From the NCBI RefSeq assembly GCF_013030985.1, contig NZ_WPYP01000004.1:1-64000 (forward strand): a stretch of DNA of 64,000 bases, in the 5' to 3' direction. Numbering within the stretch: position 1 is the stretch's first letter; the number at the start of each line of letters is the position of its first letter. A model generated the notes under the pieces. That model saw only the letters and a list, made by a program, of their open reading frames with translations. It was not told the DNA's origin and ran no database searches. Origin of the DNA: Ruegeria arenilitoris (GTDB taxonomy: Bacteria > Pseudomonadota > Alphaproteobacteria > Rhodobacterales > Rhodobacteraceae). This document shows, one piece after another, positions 43,508-51,482 of the stretch. The translations under genes and the position numbers were made by a program.

Positions 43508-43689
43508 TCCAGCTGGCGCGCCTCGTCCACCAGCATCACCGGGATACCGTTGCGGATCGGGAAGGCCAGACCAGCGGCCTTGGACACCAGTTCCTGCTTT
43601 TCGGCATCGTAGTGCAGCGTGGTATGGGTCTGCGGACAGATCAGCGCCTCAAGCATGTGGCGATCAAAGAGGTGTTCGGGGTCGGTCAT
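43504..43689 (-). CDS. Trm112/UPF0434 family small zinc-ribbon-like protein
   Basis: The 61-residue protein shows the Trm112p fold pattern ([43 protein letters not shown]). The usual zinc cysteines are reduced to one here (C18), as in many bacterial members. Eukaryotic Trm112 activates methyltransferases; the bacterial role is unknown. Its start overlaps the stop of the Lon-domain gene by four bases, and its stop overlaps the convergent UbiH-type gene by four. Confidence 0.85.
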   Translation of the reverse strand: MTDPEHLFDRHMLEALICPQTHTTLHYDAEKQELVSKAAGLAFPIRNGIPVMLVDEARQLD

Positions 43690-44327
43690 TGTAGTTTTTC
43701 CTCATTCGTTCCGCCGCGCATGGCGAATTCTATCAGTGTCACCAAAGTCTCGCGCCGGGTACGCAGGCACGGGGCTTCTAGCAGTGCCTGTTTTTCTTCG
43801 GGGTCGAAATCCAGCAGCATCGACAACGAGTTGACCAGCAACTCGTCATCGGCGTCTTTCAACGTATCCCAGTCCGTTGAAAGCTGGCGCGAAGCAAAAA
43901 AACGTTCCAGCAGGTACAAAAACTGCGAGCGGTCGAACCCGTCGTCCAGTTCGGCCTTGCCCAGATCGCGGTCAAACCCGCCCCATGACACGGCGCAGCG
44001 CCGATAGGGTGTAAAGGCGTCCAGCTCTGACGTGATGCGGAACCGTGAAATACCGGTCAGCGTGATCAGATACCTGCCATCTTCGGTTTCGGAAAACTGC
44101 GTCACCCGCCCGGCGCAACCGATCTGGTGCAGTTTGTCCTCATCGCTCTGACTAGGGTTCGGCTGTACCATGCCGATCAGGCGTTCCTGCGTTTTCAGGG
44201 CGTCGTCCAGCATTTGCAGGTAACGCGGCTCGAAAATATGCAGCGGCAGACGGGAACGGGGCAGCAGCAGCGCCCCGGGCAAAGGAAAAACGGATACCGT
44301 TTCCGGCAGATCAGCGGGATGCATCAT
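43686..44327 (-). CDS. Lon N-terminal (substrate-binding) domain protein
   Basis: The 213-residue protein consists of the Lon peptidase N-terminal domain alone ([32 protein letters not shown] near the start), without ATPase or protease domains. Such proteins are widespread and unassigned; a role in substrate recognition or quality control is suggested by the domain and by the thioredoxin-type chaperone gene directly upstream. It overlaps the Trm112 gene by four bases and follows the thioredoxin gene by 27. Confidence 0.88.
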   Translation of the reverse strand: MMHPADLPETVSVFPLPGALLLPRSRLPLHIFEPRYLQMLDDALKTQERLIGMVQPNPSQSDEDKLHQIGCAGRVTQFSETEDGRYLITLTGISRFRITSELDAFTPYRRCAVSWGGFDRDLGKAELDDGFDRSQFLYLLERFFASRQLSTDWDTLKDADDELLVNSLSMLLDFDPEEKQALLEAPCLRTRRETLVTLIEFAMRGGTNEEKLQ

Positions 44328-44354
44328 GTACCCGAGTGTAGCTCTGATCCGGGA

Positions 44355-45269
44355 TTAGGCAAATATCATCGAGCTGAGTTTGCGCCGCCCGTTCAGAACA
44401 ATCGGATCGTTGGGCTTGAGCGCGTCGAAGATGGTGAACAGCTGCGTCTTGGCGGCGCCGTCATTCCACTCACGGTCGCGACGGAACAGGTCCAGCAGTT
44501 GCGCAACAGCCTCTTCTACATCGCCGTTGGCGTGCAGGGCCTGCGCCAGATCGAAACGGGCCTGATGGTTGTCGGGCTCGGCTTCGACCGCTGCGGTCAG
44601 CTCGGCCACAGGACCCGCATCAGCGGCCTGTTTGGCCAGCTCCAGCTGCGCATGGGCGGCTTCCAACTCGGGTGACGAGGAAATCTCGGCCGGTGCACCG
44701 TTCAGGATCGCCTCGGCCTGTTCCAGATCACCTGCCGCAATATGGGCACGCACCAGCCCGCCATAAGCACCGGCATGGTTGGGGTCTTCACCCAGAATGG
44801 CGGCAAAGGTCTGGGCTGCGTCACTGGCGGCGCCCTCAGACAGCATCTCTTCGGCGGCGGCAATGGCGTCGTCCAGTTGCCCACCGGGGCTTTCACCGCC
44901 CGCGGCTTCGATCACGCGGTCGACAAATGCCTTGATCTCGGAGCCCGGCTGCGCGCCCTGAAACCCGTCCACAGGCTGACCCTTGAAGAATGCATAGACG
45001 GTCGGGATCGACTGGATGCGCAGTTGCGCGGCGATCATCTGCGCCTCGTCCACATTGATCTTGACCATCTTCACCGCGCCCTTGGCGGCGGTCACTGCTT
45101 CTTCCAGCAGCGGACCAAGCGTCTTGCAGGGGCCGCACCACGGCGCCCAGAAATCCACGATCACCGGAATCTCCTGCGAGGTTTCGACCACGTCGGCCAT
45201 GAACGTGGCCTCGGTTCCGTCCTTGATCAGGTCGGCGTCTGGGCTGGCTGCGGCGTTCAGAAGGTCCAT
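44355..45269 (-). CDS. Thioredoxin with TPR-like tail (CnoX/YbbN family)
   Basis: The 304-residue protein has an N-terminal thioredoxin domain (about 15-120) with the active site WCGPC (C45, C48) and a C-terminal TPR-like helical region (about 130-300). E. coli CnoX (YbbN) has the same layout, protects proteins during oxidative bleach stress and hands them to GroEL, but lacks the full active site. The intact CGPC here suggests real oxidoreductase activity, as in the Caulobacter type. ATG 45269 is preferred; GTG 45278 is too close to GGAGA. Confidence 0.88.
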   Translation of the reverse strand: MDLLNAAASPDADLIKDGTEATFMADVVETSQEIPVIVDFWAPWCGPCKTLGPLLEEAVTAAKGAVKMVKINVDEAQMIAAQLRIQSIPTVYAFFKGQPVDGFQGAQPGSEIKAFVDRVIEAAGGESPGGQLDDAIAAAEEMLSEGAASDAAQTFAAILGEDPNHAGAYGGLVRAHIAAGDLEQAEAILNGAPAEISSSPELEAAHAQLELAKQAADAGPVAELTAAVEAEPDNHQARFDLAQALHANGDVEEAVAQLLDLFRRDREWNDGAAKTQLFTIFDALKPNDPIVLNGRRKLSSMIFA

Positions 45270-45345
45270 GGTATTCACTCTCCGGTTCGAACTTGCGCCC
45301 TATATGCAACCGCTGGCTGCGGAAACCAAGGGCAGAGTTTAGGGG

Positions 45346-46134
45346 TCACAGGTCGAATGTCGCAAAAACGGGGGCGTGGTCGCTGGGTTTCTCCCACCCG
45401 CGCGCGTCGCGCAGGATACGACTGGAATGGCCCGCGTTGGAAATGTCAGGCGTGGCCCAGACGTGATCCAGCCGCCGTCCCTTATCCGCCGCGTCCCAAT
45501 CGCGGGCGCGATAGGACCACCAGCTGTAAAGCTGCCCTTCGGGGATGTCCTGGCGCGTGATATCTACCCAGCCGCCCGCGTCCTGCGTCTCGGCCAATTG
45601 TTCAACCTCGATCGGTGTGTGCGACACCACCTTGAGCAGCTGTTTGTGCGACCACACGTCATCCTCACGCGGAGCGATGTTCAGGTCGCCGACCAGAATC
45701 GATTTCTCGGGCTTTTCCGCATGGAACCAGTCGCGCATGTCGGTGAGGTAATCGAGCTTTTGGCCGAACTTCTCATTCACCTCGCGATCCGGTACGTCAC
45801 CGCCTGCGGGGACGTAGAAGTTGTGGATGGTAACACCATTCTCCAGCCGCCCAGCGATGTGGCGCGCGTGACCAAGACCGGCGAAATCCTTGTCACCCAC
45901 CTCTTCCATCGGCAGGCGCGACAGGATGGCGACGCCGTTATAACCCTTCTGGCCCCGCGCAACCATGTGGGTGTAGCCCAGTTCCGCAAACCCCTCCGTG
46001 GGGATCTTTTCGACCGGCGACTTGCACTCTTGCAGACACAGAACATCCGGCGCCTCTTCCTGCAGCAGTTTCAGCACGATGGGCTCGCGCAGGCGGACCG
46101 AGTTGATGTTCCAGGTGGCAAGGGTAAAGGGCAT
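45346..46134 (-). CDS. xth: Exodeoxyribonuclease III
   Basis: The 262-residue AP endonuclease / 3'-5' exonuclease belongs to the EEP superfamily. Readable blocks are TWNINSVRLRE (N7 region), LQECKSPVEKIP (metal-binding E), ILVGDLNIAPREDDVW (catalytic D and N) and SDHAPVFATFDL (catalytic H) at the C-terminus. It repairs abasic sites and 3'-blocked ends in the base-excision pathway. It lies 76 bases ahead of the thioredoxin gene, so it may share that transcript. Confidence 0.92.
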   Translation of the reverse strand: MPFTLATWNINSVRLREPIVLKLLQEEAPDVLCLQECKSPVEKIPTEGFAELGYTHMVARGQKGYNGVAILSRLPMEEVGDKDFAGLGHARHIAGRLENGVTIHNFYVPAGGDVPDREVNEKFGQKLDYLTDMRDWFHAEKPEKSILVGDLNIAPREDDVWSHKQLLKVVSHTPIEVEQLAETQDAGGWVDITRQDIPEGQLYSWWSYRARDWDAADKGRRLDHVWATPDISNAGHSSRILRDARGWEKPSDHAPVFATFDL

Positions 46135-46357
46135 GGGGGATTCCTCTGTCGCGGTTGGCGCAGACTAGCGTGACGTTTCGCCCGGCACCATGGGAAATGA
46201 CAGAGACAATTGTGTTTTGAAATCCACACCGCGGCGAGCGCTTGGACCGCGATTTCTTCTATATGGAGCGTAGATGAAATTGCCTTTATGTATCAACGCC
46301 CGCATAGAAATCGAAGTCTCCGCCCCCAACATCTATGGAAAGAATATGGAGGAGATC

Positions 46358-46813
46358 ATGACCAACTTTAAGACACTTGGCGCCGCCGCTCTGGCCAGCA
46401 CCTTTGCTTTTGCCACCCTTGCGGCCGCCGAAAACGCACCCGACCTGCGCGGGATCTGGAATGGCACCCACACAGTTGCCGCCCTGCCCAACGAACACAG
46501 CGACGGGGCACCGCGTTTCAATCAGTCCGAATGGGTTCTGGAGATAAAAGAACAACAGGACAATGCATTCTGGGGTACCAGCAAATGGAGCCGCATCGGT
46601 TCGGATCGTTGGAACGAAGGTCAGGTGACCGGAACAATCAGCCGGGATGGTTCAGGTACGATTGCCATGGTCGAAAGTCGCACTGGCGAAGACCGCAAAG
46701 TGAACGGTCTGATTGATGCCACCTTTGAAGATGGCAAAATCTATGCTGATTTCCGCAGCCTCCGCAGTGGCATGACCTACGGCACTATCCTGGAGAAAGA
46801 TGGAACCAGTTAA
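46358..46813 (+). CDS. Secreted hypothetical protein
   Basis: The 151-residue protein has a cleavable signal peptide (to about residue 24, LAAA|ENAP) and a mature part rich in beta-strand and polar residues (RGIWNGTHTVAALPNEH; GQVTGTISRDGSGTIAMVESRTGEDRKVNG), suggesting a small periplasmic beta-barrel domain. I do not recognise a named family. ATG 46358 has a perfect GGAGG ribosome site; the open frame upstream to 46274 lacks a signal peptide. It is monocistronic, with a 223-base gap upstream. Confidence 0.75.
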   Translation: MTNFKTLGAAALASTFAFATLAAAENAPDLRGIWNGTHTVAALPNEHSDGAPRFNQSEWVLEIKEQQDNAFWGTSKWSRIGSDRWNEGQVTGTISRDGSGTIAMVESRTGEDRKVNGLIDATFEDGKIYADFRSLRSGMTYGTILEKDGTS

Positions 46814-46861
46814 CCTTTTCCCCGAGGTGGCAGATTTGCTTTCTCGTCAAAGAATTTAAAG

Positions 46862-46889
46862 AAAAAAAAGCCGGGCCATCAGGCCCGGC
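46862..46889 (-). terminator. Terminator behind cenR / small RNA
   Basis: A perfect 8-base stem (GCCGGGCC and GGCCCGGC, loop of four) at 46870-46889 is followed on the minus strand by eight T residues. It is the strongest intrinsic terminator in the window. It lies 105-132 bases after the cenR stop, far for a plain operon terminator, leaving room for a separate transcript. Confidence 0.9.
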
Positions 46890-46934
46890 AGTCCAACAGG
46901 GAGGTGCATGTCATAACCCGGACATGCGCGGGTT
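46862..46934 (-). ncRNA. Candidate FNR-controlled trans-acting small RNA
   Basis: This is a minus-strand RNA of about 73 bases downstream of cenR. It has a 5' element in which AACCCG can pair with CGGGTT, or GCATGTC with GACATGC (two competing stems), then an unpaired CACCTCCCTG that resembles an anti-Shine-Dalgarno site, then a GC-rich terminator and eight T residues. An FNR-type box at 46969-46982 and a TAATTA -10-like hexamer lie upstream at the spacing of a class II activated promoter. Transcription and function are inferred; it may also be only the 3' UTR of cenR. Confidence 0.4.
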
Positions 46935-46944
46935 GGGAGCAATC

Positions 46945-46982
46945 TAATTACACATCCAGAGTATCACTTTGATCCACGTCAA
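46945..46982 (-). promoter_or_regulatory. FNR/FnrL-type box with -10-like element
   Basis: On the minus strand TTGAC, GTGG, ATCAA occupies 46982-46969; the FNR consensus is TTGAT-N4-ATCAA, so nine of ten defined positions match. TAATTA follows at 46950-46945. A start near 46934-46938 would place the box centre at about -37 to -41.5, as in class II FNR-activated promoters. The only downstream candidate is the small RNA ending at 46862. Confidence 0.45.
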
Positions 46983-46993
46983 TCCACAACCAG

Positions 46994-47680
46994 TTAAGAG
47001 ACGAGCCTATATCCACCCGATTCTGTGACCAAAAGGCGCGCATTGGACGGATCGGGCTCAATCTTCTGGCGCAGGCGATAGATGTGCGTTTCAAGTGTGT
47101 GGGTGGTGACACCGGCGTTATATCCCCAGACCTCATGCAGCAGCACGTCGCGGGCAACCACGCCATCGGTCGAGCGGTACAGGAACTTGAGAATATTGGT
47201 TTCTTTCTCGGTCAGGCGGATTTTGCGATCGTCTTCGGTGATCAGCATCTTCATCGCAGGCTTGAAGGTATAGGGCCCCAGAACGAACACCGCGTCCTCG
47301 GACTGTTCGTGCTGTCTCAGCTGCGCCCGGATACGGGCCAGCAGGACCGGGAATTTGAACGGTTTCGAGACATAATCGTTGGCGCCCGCATCCAGACCCA
47401 GGATGGTATCCGCGTCGCTGTCATGGCCGGTCAGCATCAGAATCGGGCTTTTGACGCCCTGCTTGCGCATCAGGCGGCACAGCTCGCGCCCGTCGGTATC
47501 CGGCAGTCCAACGTCCAGAATGACCAGATCGTAGATCGCTTCGCGCGCGCGCTCCATCGCGGATGCCCCGTCTTGGGCTTCGAACACGTCGAAATCCTCG
47601 GTCATCACAAGTTGCTCGCTGAGCGCCTCGCGCAGATCTTCGTCGTCATCCACCAGCAGGATTTTCTTGAGCTGAGCCAT
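46994..47680 (-). CDS. cenR: OmpR-family response regulator, CenR-like
   Basis: The 228-residue regulator has a receiver domain (residues 5-118, phosphoacceptor D56 in ILDVGLPD) and a C-terminal winged-helix DNA-binding domain (about 130-226). The GYNAGVTTHTLETHIYRLRQKIE block is characteristic of alphaproteobacterial CenR, which with histidine kinase CenK controls cell-envelope integrity and is essential in Caulobacter and Rhodobacter. No kinase gene is adjacent, as is usual for cenR. ATG 47680 has a strong AGGAGGA site; the extension to 47728 is not used. Confidence 0.78.
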   Translation of the reverse strand: MAQLKKILLVDDDEDLREALSEQLVMTEDFDVFEAQDGASAMERAREAIYDLVILDVGLPDTDGRELCRLMRKQGVKSPILMLTGHDSDADTILGLDAGANDYVSKPFKFPVLLARIRAQLRQHEQSEDAVFVLGPYTFKPAMKMLITEDDRKIRLTEKETNILKFLYRSTDGVVARDVLLHEVWGYNAGVTTHTLETHIYRLRQKIEPDPSNARLLVTESGGYRLVS

Positions 47681-47776
47681 GTCCGGTCCTCCTAAGCCTT
47701 TTCCACCACTTGCGCGCGGAAGATGCAATCAACAAGGTTTGCTGCAACGGTTTCACGCCCTCGTGTCTGACGCAGA

Positions 47777-47795
47777 GGAAATGTTTCACATTTCC
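47777..47795. promoter_or_regulatory. Palindromic site between cenR and ribA
   Basis: GGAAATG, TTTCA, CATTTCC forms a 7-base inverted repeat with a five-base centre. It lies 47 bases before the ribA start and 97 bases upstream of cenR. As a symmetric operator-like site in a divergent intergenic region it could serve either gene; the regulator is unknown. Confidence 0.4.
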
Positions 47796-47841
47796 GTCTT
47801 ATCAGGCTACAGGAAGGCCGGATGGTTACAGGGTAACACAG

Positions 47842-48936
47842 ATGAGTCTTGTCCCGGATATTTCAGAATTGCTGGCGCGGGCCCGCGCGGACCTGCGCAT
47901 GGGGGTCCCGGTTGCCCTGACCGATGACAGCGGATTCAGTGTGCTGGCCGTTGCCACCGAAACGCTGAGCGCCCAGCGGCTTGCGGATCTGCGTGGCCTT
48001 GGCGGCGAGCCGGTCGTCGCCGTCACCGTGCGCCGGGCCGAGACGCTGAAGGCGCGGGCCTATGATGGCGATCTGGCGCGGGTGATCATTCCGGCCGACG
48101 CGGATATTGCATGGGTTCAGGCCGTGGCCGATCCCTCGGACGATCTGAACGCTCCGATGAAGGGTCCCCTGATGACAGAACGTCAGGGCCACGCCAACCT
48201 GCACCGCATTGCCATCGCCCTGACCAAATCGGCGCGCCTGTTGCCTGCGGCGGTTGTTCTGCCCATCGAGGACGGGCACAGTTTTGCGGCGGCACATGGG
48301 CTGACATGTATCGACCACACTCGCGCTGCGCCGCATCTGGCCGATCGCAGCGAACTGCACGCGGTGGTCGCCGCCCGCCTGCCGATGGAAGTGTCCGAAG
48401 CCGGGCGACTGCACGTATTCCGCCCCGACGATGGCGGCGAAGAGCATTACGCCGTCGAAATCGGCCGCCCGGATCGTGACAAACCGGTTTTGGCGCGGCT
48501 GCATTCGGCCTGTTTCACCGGCGACCTGATGGGCAGCCTGAAATGCGATTGCGGTCCTCAGTTGCGGGGCGCGCTGGCGCAGATGGGCTCGGAAGGGGCC
48601 GGGGTTCTGCTGTATCTCAACCAAGAAGGGCGCGGGATCGGTCTGGCCAACAAGATGCGCGCCTATTTCCTGCAGGACCAGGGATTCGACACAGTCGAGG
48701 CCAATCACCGGCTAGGGTTCGAAGACGATGAGCGGGACTTCCGGCTGGGTTCGGACATTTTGAAATCGCTGGGATTCAGCTCGGTTCGGCTGCTGACCAA
48801 TAACCCCGCAAAAATCGCGATGATGGAGAATACCGGCATCGCCGTGACCGAGCGTGTTCCGCTGAAAGTCGGCGAAACCGCCCATAACCGCGGATATCTG
48901 GCGACCAAGGCGGCGAAGTCAGGGCACCTGCTGTGA
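47842..48936 (+). CDS. ribA: GTP cyclohydrolase II with N-terminal extension
   Basis: The 364-residue protein has a C-terminal GTP cyclohydrolase II domain (about 170-360) with zinc cysteines C224, C235 and C237 in HSACFTGDLMGSLKCDCG and the NQEGRGIGLANKMRAY active-site block. It opens GTP to 2,5-diamino-6-ribosylamino-pyrimidinone phosphate, the first step of riboflavin synthesis. Residues 1-150 loosely follow the order of a DHBP synthase (RibB) domain (RADLRMGVPVALTDDSG) but lack its metal-binding residues, so they look like a degenerate RibB half. ATG 47842 is chosen. The GTGA overlap couples it to the next gene. Confidence 0.88.
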   Translation: MSLVPDISELLARARADLRMGVPVALTDDSGFSVLAVATETLSAQRLADLRGLGGEPVVAVTVRRAETLKARAYDGDLARVIIPADADIAWVQAVADPSDDLNAPMKGPLMTERQGHANLHRIAIALTKSARLLPAAVVLPIEDGHSFAAAHGLTCIDHTRAAPHLADRSELHAVVAARLPMEVSEAGRLHVFRPDDGGEEHYAVEIGRPDRDKPVLARLHSACFTGDLMGSLKCDCGPQLRGALAQMGSEGAGVLLYLNQEGRGIGLANKMRAYFLQDQGFDTVEANHRLGFEDDERDFRLGSDILKSLGFSSVRLLTNNPAKIAMMENTGIAVTERVPLKVGETAHNRGYLATKAAKSGHLL

Positions 48937-49433
48937 CGCCGGATGATCTGGTGCTGACCCCGCGCGGTGTTCGGTTTGCCGGTCGGGTCTTTCCCAGTTC
49001 CATCGGCAAAGGCGGGCTGACCAATACCAAACGCGAAGGTGACGGTGCCACACCCTCTGGCGTGCATCATATCGTCGGTATGTTTTATCGGCCCGACCGG
49101 ATTGCGAAGCCGGCTGAATGGGCGATTCCCATCGGCCCGCGCGACCTGTGGTCAGATGACGTCCGGGACGACGACTATAACCATCTGGTCACCGCGCCCT
49201 ATGCCTTCAGCCATGAAAAGCTACGCCGCGCCGATCCGCTGTATGATCTGGTGCTGATCACCGACTGGAACTGGCCCAATGCCGTGCCCGGTCGCGGATC
49301 GGCGATCTTCATTCACCAGTGGCGGCGCCCCGGCTATCCGACCGAGGGCTGCGTTGCCTTCCGTCGCGACCACCTGCATTGGATCGCGGGCAAGGTGTCT
49401 CTGGGCGCGCGGCTGATTATTCCTGAGGCTTGA
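48933..49433 (+). CDS. L,D-transpeptidase (YkuD) family protein
   Basis: The 166-residue YkuD-domain protein has the catalytic histidine H128 in IFIHQW and the cysteine C140 in TEGCVAF. Classical L,D-transpeptidases cross-link peptidoglycan or attach lipoproteins, but no signal peptide is seen here, so export is not evident and a cytoplasmic or unusual role is possible. It starts at GTG 48933, overlapping the ribA stop. The stop overlaps the convergent yggS gene by 17 bases. Confidence 0.85.
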   Translation: MTPDDLVLTPRGVRFAGRVFPSSIGKGGLTNTKREGDGATPSGVHHIVGMFYRPDRIAKPAEWAIPIGPRDLWSDDVRDDDYNHLVTAPYAFSHEKLRRADPLYDLVLITDWNWPNAVPGRGSAIFIHQWRRPGYPTEGCVAFRRDHLHWIAGKVSLGARLIIPEA

Positions 49434-50076
49434 CCCGCTCTCCGAATATGGCAGACCCGACGCGCACATGGGTTGCCCCAAGCGCAATGGCCTGTTCGAA
49501 GTCGCCGCTCATGCCCATTGAAAGGCCCTGAAGACCGTTGCGCTCGGCGATCTTGGCCAGCAGGGCAAAATGCAGCGCGGGTTCTTCGTCGACCGGCGGG
49601 ATGCACATCAACCCCTGAACCGGCAGGTCCAGGTCACGACATTCTTTAATGAAGTCGTCGGCATCAACAGGCAGGATACCGGCCTTTTGCGCCTCTTCCC
49701 CGGTGTTGACCTGAATGAACAGGTCCGGGCAGGTGCCGACCTCTTGCGCCAGTCGGGCCAGCGTCTTGGCCAGCTTGGGCCGGTCGACGGAATGGATGGT
49801 GCTGAACAACTCCATCGCCTGCCGGGCCTTGTTGGTTTGCAGCGGACCGATAAGGTGCAGATCGACATCCGGGAACTGCGCAGTAAACCCCGGCCATTTG
49901 CCCGCAGCCTCTTGCACCCGGTTTTCCCCGAAACACCGATGCCCCTGATCCAGAACGGCCTGCACACGCGCGTCCGGCTGCACTTTGGAGACCGCGATCA
50001 ATTTGACGGTCCCTGCGGCCCGCCCGGCGGCGGTTTCGGCTTTTGCGATACGGGCAGTGATATCTTGCAGCGACAT
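49417..50076 (-). CDS. YggS-family pyridoxal-phosphate homeostasis protein
   Basis: The 219-residue protein folds like the N-terminal barrel of alanine racemase and binds PLP via K31 in LIAVSKVQP. The FGENRVQEAAGKW and HLIGPLQTNKARQA blocks are family signatures. YggS/PLPHP proteins buffer PLP levels and influence amino-acid and keto-acid balance without known catalysis. ATG 50076 is chosen over an upstream in-frame start at 50115. A porin gene lies behind it, separated by that gene's terminator. Confidence 0.9.
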   Translation of the reverse strand: MSLQDITARIAKAETAAGRAAGTVKLIAVSKVQPDARVQAVLDQGHRCFGENRVQEAAGKWPGFTAQFPDVDLHLIGPLQTNKARQAMELFSTIHSVDRPKLAKTLARLAQEVGTCPDLFIQVNTGEEAQKAGILPVDADDFIKECRDLDLPVQGLMCIPPVDEEPALHFALLAKIAERNGLQGLSMGMSGDFEQAIALGATHVRVGSAIFGERVKPQE

Positions 50077-50123
50077 TGGATTCCTCAATCTGCTTTGAGC
50101 GCAGGAAAACACCATGTCGGCGC

Positions 50124-50155
50124 AAAAGAAAAGGGCAGGTCCGAAGACCTGCCCT
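50124..50155 (-). terminator. Porin terminator
   Basis: A 10-base stem (AGGGCAGGTC at 50132-50141, loop CGAA, GACCTGCCCT at 50146-50155) lies 25-48 bases after the porin stop. On the minus strand it is followed by TTTTCTTTTG, a clear intrinsic terminator. Confidence 0.87.
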
Positions 50156-50179
50156 AAAACCTTGCGGTTTCAGATCAAC

Positions 50180-51199
50180 TTAGAAGTTGAACTGAGCACC
50201 GAAGTCAGCAACGATCGACGAGTCCGTGCAGATGTCGCAGTCGTTTACGCCGATACCACCGCGCAGCGATGCACCGCCACCCAGGTCGTAGATGGCACCC
50301 AGAGCAACCTGCTGCAGGTCAGCGTCTGCGTTACCGTCACCGTAGGTGAACAGCAGGGTGGTTGCGGCGCCCAGGTTGTAGGAAGCCGACAGACCCCATG
50401 CGGTGCCGTCAGTCAAAGCAACTTCGGTTGCGTCGTCTGCAACAAACAGAGTACCGCCGAAGTCGCCCCATTCGCCACCCAGGGTCAGAACGGTCAGGCT
50501 TGGATCGCTTACACCGGCAACACCGGAGTCGGTCTGACCGTATGCAATTGCAGCAGTGATGTTGTTGAAGGTGTAAGTCGCGCTCACGTCCCAACGGTCG
50601 GCGTCAACAGTCGTACCACCACCCGGGAACAGGGTCCGCTGGTCATACGATGCGCCAAAGGCGAAGTCGCCAACTGCGTACTGGAAGAACACAGCGTTCG
50701 CACCCGAACCGGTCGAGGAGTACGCCAGGAAGTCGTAGTTAACGCCCGAGTACTGACCTGCGAACAGTTCCAGACCAACTTCGTTACCGTAGTAGTTTGC
50801 CAGGTTGTCGAACGAACCTGCTACGTTGCCGGCGTCAACACGCAGACCACCGTAGATGACCGAGAAACGTGCGCCGTTCAGGCCAGCCGAGTTGGCTTCG
50901 CCGGTGCCGCTGTCTTCGTCGGCTTGCAGACGAACACGGCCTTCAAAGCGAACGCCACCGTCGGTTTCGGTGAAACCGTCAATGTTCAGACGGAAGCGCG
51001 AGACCAGGATCGCGTCGTCGGTTTGTGGGTTGTTTACGTTGACTGCACCGCCTGTGGTGGTGGTGGTGGTGAGGATCGAACGATCTTCAACATAGCCAAT
51101 ACCAAAACGACCGTAACCGCTCAGATTTACACCGGACTCAGCCGCGGCCATACCGGCAGTTGCGATCAGAGCGGTCGATGCGAAGAGAACTTTTTTCAT
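50180..51199 (-). CDS. Outer-membrane porin
   Basis: The 339-residue protein has a signal peptide (MKKVLFASTALIATAGMAAA) and a mature sequence rich in alternating beta-strand patterns (GVNLSGYGRFGIGYVED; RFRLNIDGFTETDGGVRFEGRVRLQADED) ending in a terminal phenylalanine (AQFNF), the classical sorting signal of trimeric porins. It belongs to the Gram-negative porin family close to Rhodobacter porins of similar length. It has high, even codon bias. The unusually long gap upstream (283 bases) leaves room for regulation, and a tandem repeat lies in the leader. Confidence 0.9.
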   Translation of the reverse strand: MKKVLFASTALIATAGMAAAESGVNLSGYGRFGIGYVEDRSILTTTTTTGGAVNVNNPQTDDAILVSRFRLNIDGFTETDGGVRFEGRVRLQADEDSGTGEANSAGLNGARFSVIYGGLRVDAGNVAGSFDNLANYYGNEVGLELFAGQYSGVNYDFLAYSSTGSGANAVFFQYAVGDFAFGASYDQRTLFPGGGTTVDADRWDVSATYTFNNITAAIAYGQTDSGVAGVSDPSLTVLTLGGEWGDFGGTLFVADDATEVALTDGTAWGLSASYNLGAATTLLFTYGDGNADADLQQVALGAIYDLGGGASLRGGIGVNDCDICTDSSIVADFGAQFNF

Positions 51200-51236
51200 C
51201 TTGTTTCCCTCGGTTTCAAAAGTTTTTCTACTCGAC

Positions 51237-51260
51237 ACATGCCTCAGCACATGTCTCAGC
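51237..51260. repeat. Tandem 12-base repeat in the porin leader
   Basis: ACATGCCTCAGC at 51237-51248 is followed directly by ACATGTCTCAGC at 51249-51260, with one mismatch. It lies 38-61 bases before the porin start codon on the template side. It may be a duplicated regulator or translation-control site; no function is known. Confidence 0.5.
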
Positions 51261-51482
51261 ACGGGAACCGTTTCGCTCTTTTTGCCCCTGACGCGCAAGC
51301 TTGGCATAAATGAATTGTCCGCATTGGAAGAAAATTGGTGCAAGGATGCCACAGTCCGTTTTCCACACCGGACCGACGCTCAACCCACGTAAAAGCGACA
51401 ATAATAGGGTTGTTGCTGAACGGGTCCTTGTCTAGGAGTAACGTCAGACAACGTAGACCCAAGTGAACAGGACCAGTCGACA

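Noticed and set aside
46901-46918. GGGAGGTGC followed by ATG TCA TAA on the plus strand, a possible two-codon leader ORF
   Set aside because: The same bases read on the minus strand as the anti-Shine-Dalgarno loop of the small RNA candidate, and no plus-strand gene follows that it could control.
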